Below, one piece after another: positions 9,286 to 17,093 of a stretch of 34,084 nt of DNA. Every line of letters begins with the position of its first letter. The first letter of the stretch is position 1. Made by a program: the position numbers and the translations under genes. The notes below the pieces were generated by a model, which was given only the letters and a program-made list of their open reading frames with translations, ran no database searches and had not been told where the DNA came from. This DNA comes from Marinobacterium arenosum. Lineage in GTDB: Bacteria > Pseudomonadota > Gammaproteobacteria > Pseudomonadales > Balneatricaceae. The stretch lies in assembly GCF_019795155.1 (NCBI RefSeq), contig NZ_JAILYN010000049.1, positions 1 through 34,084 of the forward strand, written 5' to 3'.

Positions 9286-9636
9286 ATGGGTTATCTAACA
9301 ACACATGTACTGGATTCAGCACACGGTCTGCCGGGTAAGGGGATCCAGGTAAAACTGTTTCAGGTGGGCACGCAGCGTGAATTGCTGAAGGTGGTTCAGA
9401 CCAATGCCGATGGCCGGGTGGATGAGCCGCTGTTGCAGGGTGAAGCGTTTAAAGCCGGCGTCTACGAGCTGGAATTCGACGTCGCCGCCTACTACCGTGC
9501 TATGGGGCTGGAACTGCCCGAGCCTGCGTTTCTGGGCGACGTGGTCCTGCGTTTCGGTATCGCCGACGAGGCGGAGCACTACCATGTTCCGTTGCTGATC
9601 TCGCCCTACAGCTATTCTACTTACAGAGGTAGCTGA
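9286..9636 (+). CDS. uraH: 5-hydroxyisourate hydrolase (transthyretin-related)
   Basis: The 116-residue product hydrolyses 5-hydroxyisourate, the product of PuuD, to OHCU. The family signature is complete: TTHVLD with H7, GRVDEP with R44, EHYHVPLLISPYSYSTYRGS at the end including H98 and the diagnostic C-terminal YRGS. The absence of a signal peptide points to the cytoplasm. An in-frame TAA just before the ATG fixes the start, yet no good ribosome site precedes it. It is followed 103 nt later by an AzgA-type permease and is divergent from the other genes of the pathway. Confidence 0.95.
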   Translation: MGYLTTHVLDSAHGLPGKGIQVKLFQVGTQRELLKVVQTNADGRVDEPLLQGEAFKAGVYELEFDVAAYYRAMGLELPEPAFLGDVVLRFGIADEAEHYHVPLLISPYSYSTYRGS

Positions 9637-9652
9637 TAGCTCGCCCCCCCGT

Positions 9653-9679
9653 CCCTCCGGACGATCGGCATCCGGAGGG
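9653..9679 (+). other. Strong hairpin between uraH and the permease
   Basis: A perfect 9-bp stem (CCCTCCGGA 9653-9661 with TCCGGAGGG 9671-9679) has a 9-nt loop that is itself partly palindromic (CGATCG). It is followed only by a weak pyrimidine run, so it may act as a leaky terminator or as an mRNA processing/stability element that sets the ratio of uraH to permease. Confidence 0.5.
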
Positions 9680-9739
9680 GCTCCTTCTGTACTGTTGGCC
9701 GCCTGATTGATGCTGATCTTTAAATCAGGGTGCTTAGCG

Positions 9740-11092
9740 ATGGCCAGCGTGAATCCCCCGGAAAATCCCAACGACTCCTCCCCCCGTTCAGCCAGCCCTG
9801 CGCTGCTTGACCGCTGGTTTCTGCTGACCGAACACGGCACCACCCCCGGTCGTGAACTGATCGCCGGCGTGACCACCTTCCTGACCATGGCGTACATCAT
9901 CTTTGTGAATCCCAATGTGCTGTCGGCAGCCGGCATGGATCATGGTTCGGTTTTCGTGGCGACCTGCCTGGCGGCGGCCATCGGCAGCCTGATCATGGGC
10001 GTGTATGCCAATTACCCGATTGCGCTGGCGCCCGGCATGGGCTTGAACGCCTTCTTCAGCTTTACCGTGGTGGGCGAGATGGGCTACAGCTGGCAGGTGG
10101 CGCTGGGGGCGGTGTTCCTGTCCGGTGTGATGTTCCTGCTGCTGAGTATCTTCCGGGTGCGCGAGTGGATCATCAACAGCATTCCACTGTCATTGCGGAT
10201 GGCGCTGTCGGCCGGCGTCGGCCTGTTTCTGGGGATCATTGCGCTGAAAACCGCCGGCATCGTCGTGGACAGTCCCGCCACCCTGGTCACCCTGGGCGAT
10301 CTGACCGCGCCGGAGCCGTTGCTGGCCGGACTCTGTTTCATTGTCATCACGGTGTTGACCTTCCGCCGGGTGACTGGGGCGGTAATGATCGGCATCCTGT
10401 TCGTCACCCTGATCGGCCTGGCTGGCGGGCTGGTGCGGTATCAGGGGCTGGTGTCGGCGCCGCCGAGCCTGGCGCCGACAGTGCTGCAGCTGGATATCGC
10501 CGGGGCCTTCGATGTGGCGATGATCAGCGTGATCTTTTCGTTCCTGTTCGTTGACCTGTTCGATACCGCCGGCACGCTGATCGGGGTGGCCCATCGTGGC
10601 AATCTGCTCGATTCGAAGGGGCAGCTGCCGCGCCTGGGGCGGGCGCTGATGGCGGACAGTTCGGCCAGTATCTGCGGTTCGCTGCTGGGCTCGTCGACCA
10701 CCACCAGCTATGTCGAGAGTGCCGCCGGGGTCGAAGCCGGCGGGCGCACCGGACTGACCGCCGTGGTGGTGGCGCTGCTGTTTCTGGCGGGGATGTTTTT
10801 TGCGCCCCTGGCGGCGATGGTGCCGGCTTATGCCACGGCGGGGGCGTTGTTCTTCGTGGCGGTGATGATGACCAGTGGGCTGGGCAGAATAGACTGGCAC
10901 GATCTGACAGAAGCGGCGCCGGCGGTGGTGGCGGCGGTGATGATGCCGCTGTCGTTTTCGATCGCCAACGGCATCGCGCTGGGTTTTATCACCTACACCG
11001 CGATAAAACTCGGCTGCGGCCATTACCGGGATATCTCCGCCAGCGTCTACGTGCTGGCGGCGCTGTTTATCCTGAAGTTCGCCGTGCTGTAG
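9740..11092 (+). CDS. AzgA-type NCS2 purine permease (copy 1)
   Basis: The product is a 450-residue inner membrane permease of the AzgA-like branch of NCS2 (adenine/guanine/hypoxanthine importers). Family marks are ELIAGVTTFLTMAYIIFVNP near residue 38, LAPGMGLNAFF, FDTAGTLIGVAH, and TTSYVESAAGVEAGGRTGL. I prefer the ATG at 9740 (MASVNPP), preceded by an AGGG-containing site; an upstream ATG at 9710 has no ribosome site. It probably shares the uraH transcript. A second copy, similar along its whole length, lies at 11878-13248 in the opposite direction. The exact base transported cannot be told. Confidence 0.9.
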   Translation: MASVNPPENPNDSSPRSASPALLDRWFLLTEHGTTPGRELIAGVTTFLTMAYIIFVNPNVLSAAGMDHGSVFVATCLAAAIGSLIMGVYANYPIALAPGMGLNAFFSFTVVGEMGYSWQVALGAVFLSGVMFLLLSIFRVREWIINSIPLSLRMALSAGVGLFLGIIALKTAGIVVDSPATLVTLGDLTAPEPLLAGLCFIVITVLTFRRVTGAVMIGILFVTLIGLAGGLVRYQGLVSAPPSLAPTVLQLDIAGAFDVAMISVIFSFLFVDLFDTAGTLIGVAHRGNLLDSKGQLPRLGRALMADSSASICGSLLGSSTTTSYVESAAGVEAGGRTGLTAVVVALLFLAGMFFAPLAAMVPAYATAGALFFVAVMMTSGLGRIDWHDLTEAAPAVVAAVMMPLSFSIANGIALGFITYTAIKLGCGHYRDISASVYVLAALFILKFAVL

Positions 11093-11100
11093 AGGTTGGC

Positions 11101-11715
11101 TTATCGGCTCAGGGCCGCGAAAGTGCCGGCGCCGACGAAGATCGCGGCGGTAACCCGGTTGAACGCCCGGCGGCGGTGGGCGGCGGTGAGTGCCGGGGCC
11201 GCCAGCTTGGCAAAACCGCCATAGAACAGCTTGCACAGCAGGTCGGCTACCGCCCAGGTGGCGATCATCACCAACAACTGCGGCATCAGTAATGCTTCCG
11301 GATTGATGAACTGTGGTAGAAACGCCAGGAAGAACAGGATGTCCTTCGGGTTGCTGGCGGCCAGGGTGAAGGCGCGCCAGAACAGGGTTCCGAAGCGTGC
11401 ATTCTGGCTTGCCTTCAGCTGGGCATCGCCGGTCGGCTCCTTCCAGCTGCGGTAACCGAGGTAGATCAGGTACAGCGCACCGCCGATCTTGAGCGTGGTG
11501 AACAGCTGCTCTGACGCGGTAATGAAGGCCGCCAGACCGGTGGCGGACAGGCTGAGCAGCAACAGCGATGCGCTGACACCGCCCAGGAACGCAGGCGCGG
11601 AGCGGACCAAGCCATAGTTGAGGGTGTTGGCCACCATCAACAGAGACAGCGGCCCGGGAATCAGGATCACGAAAAAGGTGGCCGAGGTAAACAGCAGCCA
11701 GGTATCGAGCGACAT
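11101..11715 (-). CDS. LysE/RhtB-family exporter
   Basis: The 204-residue product has about six hydrophobic segments and the LysE-family pattern: PGPLSLLMVANTLNYG near residues 21-36, LIYLGYRSWK, and NPKDILFFLAFLPQF. The family exports amino acids or similar small solutes. It is convergent with the permease before it (8 bp between stop codons) and lies between two AzgA-type permeases, but nothing shows that its substrate is a purine. No operator palindrome lies in front of it. Confidence 0.85.
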   Translation of the reverse strand: MSLDTWLLFTSATFFVILIPGPLSLLMVANTLNYGLVRSAPAFLGGVSASLLLLSLSATGLAAFITASEQLFTTLKIGGALYLIYLGYRSWKEPTGDAQLKASQNARFGTLFWRAFTLAASNPKDILFFLAFLPQFINPEALLMPQLLVMIATWAVADLLCKLFYGGFAKLAAPALTAAHRRRAFNRVTAAIFVGAGTFAALSR

Positions 11716-11803
11716 CGACGGTTCCTTGCGGTTGATGGTGGTGGCTGTAGAGCCCGTGTTCTGCGAACCGGGCCATGTTACTGAAAAAAGGTTCCAAAAG
11801 ATC

Positions 11804-11837
11804 GAATAAAAAAGAGCCGGGACCGACAGGTCCCGGC
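11804..11837 (-). terminator. Rho-independent terminator after AzgA-type permease copy 2
   Basis: A perfect 9-bp stem (GCCGGGACC 11816-11824 with GGTCCCGGC 11829-11837, 4-nt loop) is followed on the minus strand by a T-rich run (A-rich 11805-11815 on the plus strand). It lies 40 nt after the stop codon of the gene at 11878. Confidence 0.85.
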
Positions 11838-11877
11838 GTTTACTGCGCCGGCAGGGCAGAGACCGGGATTGCCGGGC

Positions 11878-13248
11878 TTACAGGAACACGAACTTGGCGA
11901 CGAAGATTGCCGTCAGCACATAGATGCTGAGGGAGATCTGGTCGCGCTGGCCGGTCAAAAGTTTCAGTACCGTGTAGGTGACGAAGCCCATGGCGATGCC
12001 GTTGGCGATGGAGAAGGTCAGCGGCATCATCACCACGGTGACGATTGCCGGGATGGCATCGCTCATCTCCTTCCACTCGATGTGACCCATGCCGGTCATC
12101 ATCAGCATGGCGACATAGATCAGCGCACCGGCGGTGGCATAGGCCGGTACCATGCCGGCCAGCGGGGCGAGGAACATCGCGGCCACGAAAAGCGCACCGA
12201 CCACGATGGCGGTCAAGCCGGTCCGGCCGCCGGCAGCGACGCCGGATGCACTTTCCACATAGCTGGTGACCGGGGCACAACCAACGGCGGCACCGGCCAC
12301 GCTGGAGACGCTGTCCGCTTTCAGGGCCTTGCTCAGGTTTTCGATATAACCGTCTTCGCGGATCAGGTTGGCACGGTGCGCCACCCCCATCAGGGTGCCG
12401 GCGGTGTCAAACATGTTGACGAACAGGAATGCCAGGATCACGCTGATCATCCCCACATCCAGGGCACCGGCGATATCCAGCTGCCACAGGGTAGGGGCCA
12501 GGCTCGGCGGCATGGATACCAGGCCGTTATATTCCACCATACCCAGAGTCCAACCGATAAAGGTTACCGCCAGGATGCTGATCAGTACCGCGCCGAATAC
12601 GTTGCGGTAGGACAGTACCGCGATCATCAGGAAGCAGATCGCTGCCAGCAGGGCTGTGGGTTGGGTGAAAGTCCCCATCGAAAGCAGGGTTACCGGGTTG
12701 TCGACGACGATGCCGGCGGTCTTCAGGCCGATCAGGCCCAGGAACAGGCCGACACCGGCGCCCATCGCAAAGCGCATGCTCATCGGGATGCTGTTGATCA
12801 GCCATTCCCGAATCTTGTAGATACTCATCAATACGAAGAGCACCCCGGAGATAAATACCGCGCCCAGCGCAACCTGCCAGTCGTAGCCCATCTCGCCGAC
12901 CACGGTGTAGGTGAAGAACGCGTTCAGGCCCATGCCGGGGGCAAGGCCAACCGGCCAGTTGGCATAGAGGCCCATCAGGAAGCAGCCCAGAGCGGCGCCG
13001 ATGCAGGTGGCTACAAAGGCGGCGCCATGGTCGATACCGGAGTCTGCCATGATGTTGGGGTTCACGAAGATGATGTAGGCCATGGTGACAAAGGTTGTCA
13101 GGCCGGCGATCAGTTCGGTACGTACGTTGGTATTGTGTTCTTTCAGCTTAAAGAAGCGATCAAGAAATCCACGGTTGTGTTGTTCGCTTTCCACGAACTC
13201 AGAGCTTAATTGTTCTTGTTTAACGCTATCCACAACATGTGTCCTCAT
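11878..13248 (-). CDS. AzgA-type NCS2 purine permease (copy 2)
   Basis: The 456-residue product is a second AzgA-like purine permease and a close paralogue of the one at 9740: ELIAGLTTFVTMAYIIFVNP, LAPGMGLNAFFTYTVVGEMGY, FDTAGTLMGVAHRANL and TSYVESASGVAAGGRTGL align without gaps over long stretches. It carries an N-terminal extension of about 35 polar residues. The ATG at 13248 has a poor ribosome site; a GTG at 13233 sits at a good distance from GAGGA and could be the true start. Two operator palindromes lie 91-124 nt upstream, so it is probably its own regulated transcript, closed by the terminator at 11804-11837. Confidence 0.9.
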   Translation of the reverse strand: MRTHVVDSVKQEQLSSEFVESEQHNRGFLDRFFKLKEHNTNVRTELIAGLTTFVTMAYIIFVNPNIMADSGIDHGAAFVATCIGAALGCFLMGLYANWPVGLAPGMGLNAFFTYTVVGEMGYDWQVALGAVFISGVLFVLMSIYKIREWLINSIPMSMRFAMGAGVGLFLGLIGLKTAGIVVDNPVTLLSMGTFTQPTALLAAICFLMIAVLSYRNVFGAVLISILAVTFIGWTLGMVEYNGLVSMPPSLAPTLWQLDIAGALDVGMISVILAFLFVNMFDTAGTLMGVAHRANLIREDGYIENLSKALKADSVSSVAGAAVGCAPVTSYVESASGVAAGGRTGLTAIVVGALFVAAMFLAPLAGMVPAYATAGALIYVAMLMMTGMGHIEWKEMSDAIPAIVTVVMMPLTFSIANGIAMGFVTYTVLKLLTGQRDQISLSIYVLTAIFVAKFVFL

Positions 13249-13338
13249 ATTCGAGTGAATGACAAGGAAGCCTGGTTATTTTTATAAGGCAGCTTCCTGG
13301 CGATCGGGTGCTCTTTGAGGTAAGCCTGCTTGGTCAGC

Positions 13339-13372
13339 TGGTATACAAATGGCAGTATTGCATTGTGTACAA
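13339..13372. promoter_or_regulatory. Two GntR-type operators upstream of permease copy 2
   Basis: TGGTATACAA (13339-13348) and TTGTGTACAA (13363-13372) are spaced 24 bp apart, close to two helical turns plus a few bases. They lie 91-124 nt upstream of the permease start. Confidence 0.65.
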
Positions 13373-13674
13373 ACATTGGCAACAGCGGATTCCAATTTGT
13401 CTCCAATGTTATCTTTCGGTCGTCGAACCCCTACCCTTTAGGGGGCGTAAAGTCTTGCGCCGGCAGGACTCAGCAGCCACCTCTCAGAATCGTCCAAGGT
13501 GTTCTTTAAGCTGCTGTTTTTAGGCGCCCTATTACCCGCCGGGTGATCTTCGGCAGGGTCCCGGGCAGGTTTTGGTGACGGGGTTTGCGCCTTAAATGTT
13601 CAGGCTGGTGAGGGGTGGAGCAGTGACACGGGCAAGTTGTAGAGAAAATTGTCCACGGGCATTGTGCTTTGGTT

Positions 13675-13684
13675 GTGTGTACAA
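13675..13684. promoter_or_regulatory. GntR-type operator upstream of gntR (autoregulation)
   Basis: GTGTGTACAA contains the shared TGTGTACA core and lies about 105 nt upstream of the regulator gene's first ATG. It suggests that the regulator controls its own synthesis, which is common in the family. Confidence 0.55.
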
Positions 13685-13788
13685 TGAAAGCAGTGCTATG
13701 TAACATCAACGCCAAACATGGGCGCCATGCCTCTGTATGTCCGGACGCAGGTCGTACAGGGCAATGGTTGCATGACAGTGATAGTTAA

Positions 13789-14550
13789 ATGCTAGAGACT
13801 GAAACCGCGATGTCTTTAAACGAGAAATTGCAGACCAAAATGCCGCCAAAAGCGGTAGCGGGGACCAGCAAGGCCGGTACCCAGGACGATATCGTCTATG
13901 CCCACATTTTTGACGCCATCCTGGAGCAGCGATTGGCGCCGGGCACCAAGTTGAACGAAGAGGCGCTGGGTGAGATCTTCGGTGTCAGCCGCACGGTGAT
14001 TCGCCGCGCCCTGTCACGGCTGGCCCATGAGCAGATCGTGGTGTTGCGGCCCAACCGCGGTGCCGTGGTCGCCAGCGCGACCATCGACGAGGCGAAACAG
14101 ATCTTCCTGGCGCGCCGGGTGGTGGAAAAGGCGATCATCGAGCAGGCGGTGGAGCATGCCACCGCGGAACAGATCGACGTGATCAAAGGGATGGTGGAGG
14201 AGGAGCGGGCCTGCTTCGACCGCGGTGACCGCGGCGCCGGTATCCGCTTGTCCGGCGAGTTCCACCTGCAGCTGGCGACGATGGCCAACAACGCACCGCT
14301 GTTGAACTTCCAGCGCAGCCTGGTCTCCCAGACCTCGCTGATCATTGCCCAGTATGAAAGCGGTGGCAAAACCCACTGCTCTTACGACGAGCATTACCAG
14401 TTGATCCGGGCGATCGAAGAGGGCGACAAGGCCAAGGCGGTCCGCCTAATGATGCATCACCTCGATCATATCGAAGGAAAGCTGAATCTGGACGGCGAGG
14501 GCGCTTCCGATGATCTACGGGCGGTGTTCTCCCATCTGATCAGCAAGTAA
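13789..14550 (+). CDS. GntR-family transcriptional regulator, FCD type; likely regulator of purine catabolism
   Basis: The 253-residue product has a winged helix-turn-helix at about residues 35-95 (IFDAILEQRLAPGTKLNEE, then LGEIFGVSRTVIRRALSRL as the recognition helix region, and a wing VVLRPNRGAVVA). An all-helical FCD effector domain follows, ending with a HLDHIEGKL segment typical of the family. FCD regulators bind small organic acids or related metabolites and usually repress. The start may be 13789 or the ATG at 13810; neither has a strong ribosome site. It lies in the middle of the purine genes, and a TGTRTACA palindrome precedes it and every purine operon. The role and effector are inferred. 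Confidence 0.88.
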   Translation: MLETETAMSLNEKLQTKMPPKAVAGTSKAGTQDDIVYAHIFDAILEQRLAPGTKLNEEALGEIFGVSRTVIRRALSRLAHEQIVVLRPNRGAVVASATIDEAKQIFLARRVVEKAIIEQAVEHATAEQIDVIKGMVEEERACFDRGDRGAGIRLSGEFHLQLATMANNAPLLNFQRSLVSQTSLIIAQYESGGKTHCSYDEHYQLIRAIEEGDKAKAVRLMMHHLDHIEGKLNLDGEGASDDLRAVFSHLISK

Positions 14551-14577
14551 GTTCATTTTTCCTTTTCGCTTAACGAC

Positions 14578-14607
14578 AAACCCCGCCAGCCTGGCGGGGT
14601 TTTTTTT
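14578..14607 (+). terminator. Rho-independent terminator of gntR
   Basis: Stem CCCCGCC (14581-14587) with GGCGGGG (14593-14599) is followed by an eight-T run (14600-14607). It lies about 30 nt after the gntR stop codon and may also act weakly for the opposing guaD transcript. Confidence 0.9.
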
Positions 14608-14629
14608 CGATTTTCTATAGATGGTGGGT

Positions 14630-14708
14630 GTAGGAGCGGATTTATCCGCGACCCAGGCCGCAATCTTTGATTTGACCGCCGAAGGTCGCGGCTGAAGCCC
14701 GCTCCTAC
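14630..14708. repeat. Single REP-like palindrome (GTAGGAG type)
   Basis: A 79-bp imperfect inverted repeat starts GTAGGAGCGGATTTATCCGC and ends GGCTGAAGCCCGCTCCTAC, with GCGACC and GGTCGCGG as matching inner blocks. It is related to the units of the array at 25764-26396. It sits between the convergent ends of gntR and guaD. Confidence 0.8.
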
Positions 14709-14729
14709 AAGGAACCTAACGAATCGGCC

Positions 14730-16037
14730 TTAACCGCGCTGGTAAACGCAGCGGCCGGCGGCATAGGTTTCGAAGATGGTACGGTCGTCACCCAGCGTGG
14801 CCAGTACGAACAGGTTCTCATCCAGCGATTTGACCTGCTGCATGCGGTAATCCAGCAGCGGTGTCGCCTGGTAATCCAGTACCACGAAGTCCGCTTCCTT
14901 GCCGTTGGCGAAGCTGCCGATCTTGTCGTCCAGTCGCAGCGCTTCGGCGCCACCCAGGGTGGCCAGGTAGAGCGACTTGAACGGGTGCAGTTTTTCGCCC
15001 TGCAGCTGCATCACCTTGTAAGCTTCGTTCAGCGTGTGCAGGATCGAGAAGCTGGTGCCGGCGCCAACGTCGGTGCCCAGCCCCACGTTCACACCGTGCT
15101 GTTCCATCTTCGGCAGGTTGAACAGGCCGCTGCCCAGGAACAGGTTGGAGGTGGGGCAGAAGGCGATGGCCGAGCCCTTGTCCGCCAGCTGCTGGCATTC
15201 TTCGTCGCACAGGTGGATGCCGTGGGCGAATACCGAGCGCTCGGTCAGCAGGTTGAAGTGCTGGTAGACGTCGAGGTAGCTGCTGCGATCCGGGAACAGC
15301 TCCAGCACCCACTCAACCTCTTTCTGGTTCTCGGACAGGTGGGTATGCATGTAGAGGTCGGGGTACTCGTGCAGCAGTTGGCCGGCGATCGCCAGTTGTT
15401 CATCGGTGCTGGTCGGCGCGAAACGGGGCGTTACCGCGTAGTGCAGGCGGCCTTTGCCGTGCCAGCGTTCGATCAGCTCCTTGCTGTCCTGGTAGCCGGA
15501 TTCCGGCGTATCCAGCAGGTAGTCCGGCGCGTTACGGTCCATCAGTACCTTGCCGGCGATCATCCGCAGATTGTAGCCCTCGGCCACCTCGAAGAACGCA
15601 TCGACCGATTCCTTGTGCACGGTGCCGAACACCAGCGCGGTGGTGGTGCCGTTGCGCAGCAGTTCGGTCAGGAACCGCTCGGCGACATCCTTGGCGTGCT
15701 GACGGTCCTCAAACTTGCCCTCGGCCGGGAAGGTGTAGTTGTTGAGCCAGTCGAGCAGCTGTTCGCCGTAGGAGGCGATCATCCCGGTCTGCGGAAAGTG
15801 GATATGGGTATCGATGAAGCCGGGCACGATCAGCGAGCGTTGATATTCCGTCACCGTGACATTCTCCGCCAGGGTGGGCAGCAGTTCCTGTGCATGACCG
15901 ACCGCCTTCACCAGGCCGTTCTCGACGACCAGCAGGCCATCCTCGAAGTACTCGACCGAATTCTCGAGGCCGACTTTGGCCGGATCGCCCAGGCTGTGAA
16001 CAATGGCGGAACGATAGGCCTTGGTGGATTGATTCAT
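14730..16037 (-). CDS. guaD: Guanine deaminase
   Basis: The 435-residue product is an amidohydrolase of the guanine deaminase family, turning guanine into xanthine. Marks are PGFIDTHIHFPQT with H78 and H80 as metal ligands, YGEQLLDWLNNYTFPAE, MHTHLSENQKE, FAHGIHLCDEE and GLGTDVGAG with the metal-binding aspartate. Length fits the family. It is the last gene of the probable xdhA-xdhB-xdhC-guaD operon (69 bp after the xdhC stop), so its product goes straight to the dehydrogenase encoded ahead of it. Confidence 0.95.
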   Translation of the reverse strand: MNQSTKAYRSAIVHSLGDPAKVGLENSVEYFEDGLLVVENGLVKAVGHAQELLPTLAENVTVTEYQRSLIVPGFIDTHIHFPQTGMIASYGEQLLDWLNNYTFPAEGKFEDRQHAKDVAERFLTELLRNGTTTALVFGTVHKESVDAFFEVAEGYNLRMIAGKVLMDRNAPDYLLDTPESGYQDSKELIERWHGKGRLHYAVTPRFAPTSTDEQLAIAGQLLHEYPDLYMHTHLSENQKEVEWVLELFPDRSSYLDVYQHFNLLTERSVFAHGIHLCDEECQQLADKGSAIAFCPTSNLFLGSGLFNLPKMEQHGVNVGLGTDVGAGTSFSILHTLNEAYKVMQLQGEKLHPFKSLYLATLGGAEALRLDDKIGSFANGKEADFVVLDYQATPLLDYRMQQVKSLDENLFVLATLGDDRTIFETYAAGRCVYQRG

Positions 16038-16106
16038 CTCTGTCTCGACTCGTATTTGTTATTTGATTTTTTAAGCTGGGTTACACGGCTGCCTGGCGCC
16101 CTCGGC

Positions 16107-16961
16107 TCAGGCCACCTGATGAATAGGGTTGGTGTTCGCTTTTTTCGTCTTTCGCTCACTGCTGTCCCCGGATTCCGCCTGCTCGCCAAAGTTGGCGTTG
16201 TAACGGGCGATCACTTCGCCGGCCACCGATACGGCGATTTCGGCCGGCAGTTTGCCTTTCACCATCGGCAGGCCGAGCGGGCAGACCATCTTGTCGATCA
16301 CCGCGTCGCTGAACCCCTTGGCGCGCAGCCGGTGTTCGAACTTGGCGCGCTTGGTGCGCGAGCCGATCAGGCCGTAGTAGCCGAAATCATCGCGCCGCAG
16401 AATCCGTTCGGTCAGCTCCTGGTCCAACTGGTGATTGTGGGTCATCACGATGTAGTAGCTGCCGGCCGGCATATCGTCGATCTCATCGACCGGGAACTCG
16501 GTGACCACCTTGTCGACCCCCTCGGGGATCTGGCTCGGAAACTCGCCGTCACGGGAGTCGATCCAGCGCACCCGGCAGGGCAGGGAGGCGAGGATCGGCA
16601 CCAGTGCGCGGGCCACATGGCCGGCACCGAACAGCGCGATATGCAAAGGCGCCTGGCCGACCGGCTCGAACAGCAATGAGGTGGCGCCACCGCAACACTG
16701 GCCCAGGCTGGCGCCCAGCGAGAAGCGCTCGAAGCGGGTTTCGCCGACACCCTCGGCCAGCATCTGGCGGGCGATCTTGATCGCCTTGTGTTCCAGATGG
16801 CCGCCACCGATGCTGTCGAAACTGCGGTTGGCGGTGACCACCATCTTGCTGCCGGAGTTGCGTGGCGTGGAGCCTTTCTCCTCGACGACGGTCACCATCA
16901 CGCAGGGTTTACCGGCCTGGCGCAGGTTGGCGACGGTGGTAATCCAGTTATCTGTACTCAT
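16107..16961 (-). CDS. xdhC: Xanthine dehydrogenase accessory protein XdhC
   Basis: The 284-residue product is XdhC, which binds and sulfurates the molybdenum cofactor and inserts it into xanthine dehydrogenase. Typical segments are VTVVEEKGSTPRNSGSKMVV near the N-terminus, GGGHLEHKAI, GASLGQCCGG with the paired cysteines, and LFGAGHVARALVPIL as a Rossmann-like nucleotide motif. I set the start at the ATG at 16961 (MSTDNW), with AGAGG nine bases upstream; an earlier in-frame ATG at 16985 would add eight residues. A hydrophilic C-terminal tail of about 25 residues is unlike the core and may vary between species. Confidence 0.93.
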   Translation of the reverse strand: MSTDNWITTVANLRQAGKPCVMVTVVEEKGSTPRNSGSKMVVTANRSFDSIGGGHLEHKAIKIARQMLAEGVGETRFERFSLGASLGQCCGGATSLLFEPVGQAPLHIALFGAGHVARALVPILASLPCRVRWIDSRDGEFPSQIPEGVDKVVTEFPVDEIDDMPAGSYYIVMTHNHQLDQELTERILRRDDFGYYGLIGSRTKRAKFEHRLRAKGFSDAVIDKMVCPLGLPMVKGKLPAEIAVSVAGEVIARYNANFGEQAESGDSSERKTKKANTNPIHQVA

Positions 16962-17093
16962 TGCTGTTGGCCTCTTGGTGAGCAAAGGCTCTTATTTTTT
17001 GGCTGCCGGCTGGCCGGCAGCGGAGTTAGTGGCTGCCCTGTGCGGCACAGTGGCATGGCTGCGCCGCGCGGGGCCGGTTTACGCGCCTCGGTG

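Larger units (their letters stand above)
13249..13788. promoter_or_regulatory. 540-bp divergent promoter region, permease copy 2 / gntR
   Basis: I see no gene. Operator palindromes lie at both ends: a pair at 13339-13372 on the permease side and one at 13675-13684 on the gntR side. The middle (13380-13640) is GC-richer, and I recognise nothing in it. Confidence 0.55.

Noticed and set aside
13380-13715. Small frames in the permease/gntR spacer
   Set aside because: None has a ribosome site, and all look like chance frames; the operator palindromes account for the region's ends.
3985-13788. Purine riboswitches in front of the three purine permeases
   Set aside because: I looked for the three-way junction with its conserved loops in these leaders and saw none; protein operators explain the spacers better.
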